Assembly (NCBI GenBank): GCA_000320545.1
Contig: ADNK01001386.1
Span: 1-64,000 of the forward strand
Direction: 5' to 3'
DNA length: 64,000 bases
DNA from: Bigelowiella natans CCMP2755
Lineage: Eukaryota > Cercozoa > Chlorarachniophyceae
Below are positions 57,302 to 64,000 of the stretch, one piece after another. Position 1 is the first letter of the stretch. Each line of letters opens with the position of its first letter. The notes under the pieces are model-generated. The model was not told the origin of the DNA. It ran no database searches and worked only from the letters and a program-made list of their open reading frames with translations. Both the position numbers and the translations under genes were made by a program.

Positions 57302-57724
57302 ATGAAGGCCGCATCGATTGTAGCACCTGCCCTTGCTACGCTATCTTTCTTTGTGGCAATCAGTGTTTTGTATTGGAGATCATCTGGGGAGAATGCTGGG
57401 TTCATAGCCATCTCAACGAGGAGGTTAATTAAATGTCTCTTGACGAGGAGGCGTGATCAAAGCACGTTGTTGTTTCTAATTCCCGATGCAATCAATGTTG
57501 TGTTATTTAGAGCCTCCTCGCGAAGTCAACGGCTAGACCTTCTTGGTACTAGGCAAAGGCTACTCAAACATGAAGAAATGGCGGCGAACATTAGGAAGAG
57601 GAGGGAAGACAATAACTGCGGTCATCGCTTTCGTCGTTCCTCCGTTGTTACCCCAAGATACTCATTAAGTATTTATTCTAATCTTAATTCTGAGCGCAAG
57701 CACTTTCACATACATAAAGAATAA
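57302..57724 (+). CDS. Short frame with N-terminal hydrophobic segment, possible 5' exons of the VDR gene
   Basis: A 140-codon open frame begins with a signal-peptide-like segment (MKAASIVAPALATLSFFVAI). A GT-AG pair inside it (GTTAATTA...TTATTTAG, 87 nt, 3n and stop-free) could be an intron. The C-terminal part is basic and has no family match. It may be the targeting presequence region of the VDR gene downstream, since plastid proteins of complex algae need a signal peptide, but I could not prove the join. Confidence 0.3.
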   Translation: MKAASIVAPALATLSFFVAISVLYWRSSGENAGFIAISTRRLIKCLLTRRRDQSTLLFLIPDAINVVLFRASSRSQRLDLLGTRQRLLKHEEMAANIRKRREDNNCGHRFRRSSVVTPRYSLSIYSNLNSERKHFHIHKE

Positions 57725-57861
57725 ATGATCGAAGACCGCAAGCTAATCTTTATCATTTCGTCGCTATAGTAATAGTAATAATAATAATAATAATAATAAC
57801 AATAGTTACAATACTAATAGCAGGCACTCCAGATGGACTACTACCTTCAGCCAATGAACAC

Positions 57862-57965
57862 ATGCCAGAGCTGCCGGTTGTTCAACCCAAAGCGCCGAAG
57901 ATCCTATGCATTACGCACGCAGACCATCCAAGTCCTATCAAGTGAGACTAGTAGTATGGAGTAGA

Positions 57966-58036
<71 letters not shown>

Positions 58037-58534
58037 CCGATTTGTGGAGAGAGAGAGAGGGGGGGGGTGGAGGGTAGGAGGAAGAGAAAAATTGAAGGTG
58101 TATATTCCACTCCATAGTTGTTTTGTTCTATCTCCTCCTAATAGATAGATGTTCTCATCATAGGTACCCTTCTCGCATCAACGAGGGAGAACAGGCTTCA
58201 TGGGGAGATGTAAGTACACAGAGGAGGAGGAGGAGGAGGAGAAGGAGGAGGAAGGGAAACATGAGACAACAGGAGAGGACAGATGAAGAACTAAATCAGT
58301 CGTTTTGATACCATGTACACATACAGTGTTACACAATTTTTATCTGTACATATTCTTGGAGGTAGATGCTGTCAAGAGCTCCTGAATCAACATCATTTCA
58401 CATTTGACAGGTGCTAGTTCAGATGAAGCGAAGACTGGCATGGACGGAAAACGGGTGTGTGTCTGTGTGTGTGTGTGTCTGTGTGTGTGTGTGTGTGTTG
58501 ATGCGTAGGATGATGATAACGATGATGATAATGG

Positions 58535-58569
<35 letters not shown>

Positions 58570-59557
58570 GCCAATCAATGGAGTCAGTTACTGATCGATA
58601 GGAGGAGGCGACAACAATCAAAGCTCTTATTGCACACATCATTGTTTTTGTGTGCAGCTTTGAGATGACTGTACTGGATGCCGATGAACTAACGACCAGC
58701 ATCCTCAAGTACGACAACATTATCACAAAAATCAACCCAAAAATGTATCTTTACTATTGGATTAGAGAGAGAGAGAGGGGGGGGGAGGGGAGGGAGGAGG
58801 GAGAGTATTGTTGTATGTGTTATTCACACGGCCATCCTGATGGTGAGTGGATCACGACACTGTAGTGAAGAGGCGGGCAAAGCGGACATCTTCTTCTTCG
58901 TATCTCTCGGTATATATATCTACTGATCATGCTATGACATCTCTGATATAAACAGCTAAAAAGCAACAAGAACTTGTTGTGAGTCGTCTCAATAAACATA
59001 GCAGTACTTTTCGCTCTCTACCCCCCCCCTTCCCACCCCTTATTCATTATTTTCCTGTTTGTTCTTGGTGTTTTAGGCAGAAATTCTACCGCGAACGAGA
59101 TGATAGCAAGCTATACGCAAGCAATCCCTACGGGTACTACTAGTTCTTAGCGGTGGTGGTGTTGATGGTGATGATGGTCATAATGAGACTGAAAATCAAG
59201 AGGAGGAGGAGGAAAATAGAAGAGGCGATGATGTTGATGAATTGCCGATTAGGCGTGTGCTTGGGCTGCTCACCTGATATGGACCAGATCTCAAGGTAGG
59301 AACAGCGACTGCAGTGCGGCACATGATGTTAATCGTTCTTGGACGCTACTTTCTTTTGTGTTAATTGAAATCAGGTTGGATTATCAGCCAGCATCGGCAT
59401 TTGGATCCGGAGGAGGTAGTGAGGAGAGAGAGGAATGCTGGAAATTGAAAGAGACCTCTTGTAGTCGCATGCGTCATGCTAATCTTACAAGCTGAGGCAA
59501 GTTGTTCATGTTGGTTGTGAGGCCGTGGTGATGTTTGCCATGCCCATGCTTTCTCAG

Positions 59558-59597
<40 letters not shown>

Positions 59598-60088
59598 GTG
59601 TAAAGGACTGATGATGTATTGCTTGTTTTCATGATAGCCGCTACAGTATTCATCTATTTTGCACCCTTACTACCTCCTCCTCCTCAGTAGTAGTAGTAGT
59701 AGCAGCACTAGTATCCCTCTTTAATGATACAACGTTAATGTACGCACGTGCTATTATTGTATTAACAACTCACTCGATCAATCATATTCAGGAACAGTGA
59801 ACATCCCTTTCCTCCCCCCATGGTAGCTACTCACCTATCACAACAACGGCCACATGTCTAGTAGCATCATCATGAAACAGCTAACTACCACCCCCCCCCC
59901 CCCACTAAACACACACACACACACACACACACACACTGATACACACACACTGATACACTTTCAATTCTATTGAAGTACAGTATTCCGAGGCATTTATGTG
60001 TTAAATCTATCGTATCAGGTCAATGGCCTCACAAATAGGGAGAACCTTTAAAAGTGGGTTGTTAGGACGAAACTTAGAGAATAAACCA

Positions 60089-60120
<32 letters not shown>

Positions 60121-60216
60121 ATGGTGATGGTGGTGATATCGATGTGCAGAAAATATTAGAAGGTAGAAAGTTCCATGAAAGAAAGAGATCATACAACATA
60201 CGCACTCACGCACATA

Positions 60217-60264
<48 letters not shown>

Positions 60265-60284
60265 TATATATACTATATATATAT

Positions 60285-60361
<77 letters not shown>

Positions 60362-61140
60362 AGCGAGTGTATGTGTGGTATGTGCACACTGTAAAGAAGG
60401 CCAGTGAAGATTCAGATCTCCTCTTGTCGCTATATTATTATTACTATTACTATTACTATTATTATGATTCTCTCGGTAGCTATAAACGACCTATTTTCCC
60501 GTGGCAACCACCTGGATCTGTACTACGCTTTCCTCACCCTTATCAACGAGGTAGTGTGTACACACGCATGACCAAAGGATTGGTTTGCCTTGCTGTAACG
60601 ATGTTTCCTTCTCAGCTTAGATTTTTATACGATTCGTTGCTATTATCCGGTGTGTTCTTTGGGATGATTGCGTGTTTAAACCCCTCCTCTCCTTCAGGTT
60701 GAGCCCGTCGGCCTGCTAGGTAGTACTCAGCTAATAATGATGACGGAAATCACTACTTATGCATGTTTTGTCGTGGGAAAAGAAAGGGAGCGTGGCGCTG
60801 CTACTGCCTCCTCCCCCCCGATCATTTAAACGAATAACAATGATATGATTAGGCGCGAATTCTAAGCTAGACGCACGAGGGCTCGTCTGCCTTGTGAGGA
60901 ACTGCAGAAGGCCCCTGGTAACCGCAACAACTCTTGTGCGCTTTTCGCACACAAAGCGCGACAAGCAGAAGCGACTGATCGTCGAGCCTTTCATTCCTTT
61001 CCCAATGATGAGCAGCTCATTCGTGCATCGTATGTCCGGCAAAACCAACTAGCATATCCTGCCGACTAGGAGTGCCGGCAAGCCGATGCTGCATTGCGTG
61101 CTAAATAAACAGCCGCGTTGAACCAAGAAACAACAAAGAC

Positions 61141-61176
<36 letters not shown>

Positions 61177-63354
61177 TTCTGTGTCGATCTATCACTTCCT
61201 CAGTTGGAGTGTTTGCGCGACGAAACATGCAAGAAATGCGTGGACGAGTTAGATAAGGTCTCAGAGTAGTGAGAGGGTTGGTAGGGGTCAAGTGATAGGT
61301 AGTAGTGGGAGGAGGAGGAAAGTGTCAAGCATTTGTAGTTGTTGCATAATATTGAATTCTGATGTAAACTTCAAGGCAAACAATGGTGGATTAGGCGTTT
61401 TTCTCCTGTTCTGTTTTTTCTTATTCTTCCTCTTCCTCTTCTTCTTCTTCTTCTTCTTCTTCTTCTTCCTCTTCCTTATACCATCGACATGTACCATGCA
61501 TGGCTCCTTCCCCAACGCAATATACGCGTGTTGCTGTTTTATTAGGTCGGCCTCCGTGATCAAGTGATGGCATACCGCATTATCCGCTCATACCAAACGC
61601 CCAAATTCGAGCGGTTATCGGTAAATAATATTTCTACCTAAATGTAAGGAGAGCCAAGCATGAGCAATTTCTCTCTTCTTTCAAAACCACCTTTCTTTCT
61701 TGGTTCTTCGTCCTTGACCCACCCTCATTGCTTCCTTCCTGTATAATACCTAGCTCTGTATCAACGAAAAGCACAACTGCCTACGCAACACTGCCAACCG
61801 TCCGCAGCTTCCAGAAGTCATGCCGATGAAGACTTTCAGGCAAACATATTAACCACAACCAACAAATACTTATATATTGTGTGTGATAGTTGTGATCACA
61901 GCACCATTTACAATCGTCCTCGCCATCAAATAGAGGCAAAGAACTCACACACGAGGCTGCTGAGGACATACTCATCGGCCATAGAGAGGAGGTAGTAATA
62001 TGCGTGCTTGTGCTGGCACTATAAACGTGCGGACGAGGAAGAAGACGGAATAGTGTTATTGGCTTGCAGCAATTCTCCCAACCTCCACCTCGATCAACCT
62101 CCCTGATGATAACAATACATCGTATGATTTCAAGGGACACCCGCAAAGCTGGATGCTTGTCTGCGGTACGTCTCTGAACACAGGATCGATAGTTGAAGAA
62201 GAAGAAGAAGAAGAAGAAGAAGAAGAAGAAGAAACAGAAGAAGTAGCAGCCGCCATGGGTGTTGGACGGTTTTGCTAACTGCTTATTTGCCGTCATCGGC
62301 CGGGTGTTATTTGTAGGGCAGAATCCTGCATATGACGAGTTTCCATGCCAGTATCAGATGTTCTATCGAGGAAAAGCACGGAATTCTGTTTGGTATGATG
62401 AAGGCGGAGGAAGAGGAGGAGGACATATAATGATGCCACGTCTTATATCACGCTTTAGAAATGATTTTAAAAAAATAAGAACGAATTCCAGTGGCCACAA
62501 CACAAACACGCAAAATAAAGGCAAGCAGCAGGGTAAAGGAAAAAAGAGAAGTATATAAATATAAATATAAATATATATATATATATGTAGGTATAACCCC
62601 GTGTTCAAGGTCCTGACTCTTGATGGCAAAGAGGTTGTGTGCATCTGTGCGTGTGTACAAGTGGGGTGATATCAGCCAGTAAGGGGGGATCTTCGTGTCC
62701 AAGACTATGCACATCAACATCGTAGTCTTTCGATTCGATGAATAGGAAGAAAAGACACGAGCGGCGCCAGCAGCAGCAGCAGTAGTAGTAGTAGTAGAAA
62801 TAGTAGAAGAGGGAGACGGGTGAGGAAGAGGATTGCTCTACTAATGTGTTAATCGATACTCGCCGACGTGAATTAGTGTTAACATACCGATGACCTTACT
62901 CAATGATCCCACATCTCAGGAATGGCGGCGCAGCGACTACAAGGTGATGACATCTTCAAGATCCCATAGCAGAAGCAGCAAAAGCAGCACATAGAAAGAA
63001 GACACCCTCCCTCCACCCCCCCCCCCCCCCTCCATTCCCCCTCATCTCCCAGGTCCGACGAGAGAAAACCCCGGGGAAGTTCCGCCTTTCTTTCTGCGAC
63101 AACGGCGTCACCTCGCAAGAGCACTGGCACATCGTAGATGCAGACGATGAGCTTCGGTGGGTCGTGTTGTACTATTCAGGTACGGAGCGGCGAAATTGAA
63201 CGAAAGACCTTCCCTTACGACACGACGACGATGATGATGACGATGATGATGATGTCGCGGATAAATGATATTATTAACAGCGATGAGCGAATACGTGATG
63301 GATGTGCCGTTTGGTAATGATTAGGTGCTGCAGCAACGGCTGGCCAGGCATATG

Positions 63355-63389
<35 letters not shown>

Positions 63390-63735
63390 CATCGTCATCG
63401 TCATTGCTTCAGTTGAGGCATGCATACAAATGATGATGATGATGATGATAATGATTATGATTATGATGATAACACCAAAAATCGATGAGCTTTGATTTTA
63501 GCACAATGAGTGTATTTTGGCAATAGATCCGCTTCCATCCTTCTCCTTGAGTAATTTCTGACACACACTCGATTTCTCATTTCGTCTTGTTTTCCTTCCT
63601 TACCTCCTTTTGTTCTAGCTTGGCGCCATGCTCGCGACACCAGATGGGTAGTATTGTATGGTAGTAGTAGCAATGGTAGTGTGTAAATGTATAGCGGGCT
63701 ATAAACTCACTCTTAAATGTGTTCATGAGCGTCGC

Positions 63736-63785
<50 letters not shown>

Positions 63786-63863
63786 CATCTCCTTCTCAAT
63801 CCGCAACTATCGATGATTAATTAGCAAATGGCCAGAGGAAAGCGAAATGCCAAGAATTACACG
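57862..63863 (+). CDS. VDR: Violaxanthin de-epoxidase-related (VDR) protein, 3' end outside window
   Basis: The plant and algal VDR family has a Cys-rich region and a VDE-type lipocalin domain; its enzymatic role is not settled. Well-phased exons: (57862-57941), 58164-58209, 58411-58454, 58658-58744, 59077-59133, a gap of unresolved exons, 60480-60550, 60698-60719, 60871-60917, 61204-61257, 61546-61620, 61754-61839, 61934-61991, 62135-62165, 62317-62392, 62591-62633, 62920-62943, 63053-63179, 63325-63353, 63619-63647 and 63825-63863. Diagnostic segments: LVRNCRRPL then [135 protein letters not shown]. The intron after 61839 uses a GC donor. The N-terminal part (57862-60719) is joined by position and phase and I do not recognise its fold. 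The true start is uncertain. Further exons lie beyond 64000. Confidence 0.85.
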
Positions 63864-63990
63864 GTGCGAGTGCTACTGATTGGCACCACGTGATGATTTC
63901 AACTACGACGTTGTCACCACCGCCACCCCCGCCACTACTACTACATGCCACTGCTAGTGCTACTGCTAACAACAACAACAACAACAACAA
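57968..63990. repeat. Microsatellites in VDR introns
   Basis: Examples: TC 57968-58000 followed by GT 58004-58033; GT 58456-58498; ATG 58537-58569; AT 59560-59596; AC 59910-59936; AT 60221-60252, AC 60285-60319 and AT 60320-60356; GAT 61140-61174; TTC 61437-61467; GAA 62197-62232; AGT 63358-63388; TC 63736-63780; AAC 63968-63990. Confidence 0.9.
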
Positions 63991-64000
63991 TAACAATAAG

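Noticed and set aside
60731-61048. Minus-strand frame of about 105 codons opposite the VDR gene
   Set aside because: The plus strand carries the phased exon 60871-60917 (LVRNCRRPL) that joins the VDR Cys-rich motif; the antisense frame has no support.
62240-62320. Reading through the open frame [19 protein letters not shown] as coding upstream of the [12 protein letters not shown] motif
   Set aside because: The exon 62135-62165 (SWMLVCG) joins in phase to 62317 and gives the family-typical WMLVCGGQNPAYD; the open sequence follows a GAA array and is intronic.

Overview
The window is nuclear DNA of a microbial eukaryote. The genes are split by many short GT-AG introns (mostly about 60-150 nt), there are no operons, and dinucleotide and trinucleotide microsatellites are extremely dense, mostly in introns. 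The gene content points to a photosynthetic protist: a violaxanthin de-epoxidase-related (VDR) lipocalin-type gene sits beside genes for the dynein/dynactin motor, peroxisomal fatty-acid oxidation, a mitochondrial carrier, the spliceosome and ribosome assembly. The gene order strictly alternates between strands, a habit reported for some ochrophyte (brown-algal) genomes, so a stramenopile alga is my best guess. That is inference; I cannot name the species.

Layout: dynactin p150/DCTN1 (+, 5' end outside the window, to 7840); a poly(ADP-ribose) glycohydrolase, PARG (-, 12616-9253); bystin (+, 13003-14328); a coiled-coil protein (-, 16201-15383); a small single-pass membrane protein (+, 16707-17156); an unrecognised gene (-, about 19509-18985); a DUF3228 protein (+, 19656-21348); a peroxisomal ECH1-type dienoyl-CoA isomerase ending in SKL (-, 24100-22299); a DUF2828/vWA protein with a RanBP2-type zinc finger (+, to 26205); a signal-peptide/coiled-coil/membrane protein (-, 29554-26928); the splicing factor PRP4 (+, 30253-32747); an apparently intact Ty3/gypsy-type LTR retrotransposon (+, 33633-39348); a DUF707-like glycosyltransferase with a huge low-complexity tail (+, 39809-44545); an SLC25A34/35-type mitochondrial carrier (-, 48135-45435); a secreted class-3 lipase (+, 48739-52599); an unrecognised Ser-rich basic protein (-, 55730-53919); and the VDR gene (+, about 57862-63863, running off the right end). 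Exons were assembled by hand from splice sites, reading-frame phase and family similarity.

Apart from the PRP4/glycosyltransferase pair, which is separated by the retrotransposon, every neighbouring pair is divergent or convergent. Divergent starts are close together (as little as 8 bp between ATGs). Convergent 3' ends are separated by 0.7-1.4 kb spacers of unusual composition: no ORFs, crowded with short palindromes (GCTAGC, GCATGC, TGCATG, GATC, TAGCTA), and several carrying copies of one dispersed repeat that forms terminal inverted repeats around a 700-bp MITE-like element at 21393-22092.

The points I find most worth following up are the palindrome-rich convergent spacers and their repeat family, a PARG whose Gly-rich catalytic loop is replaced although the rest of the fold is kept, stop-free introns of 3n length interrupting membrane segments, a 3' splice site built from a (TAG)n microsatellite, and the young complete retrotransposon. 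I saw no rRNA, tRNA, CRISPR or prokaryotic-type system.
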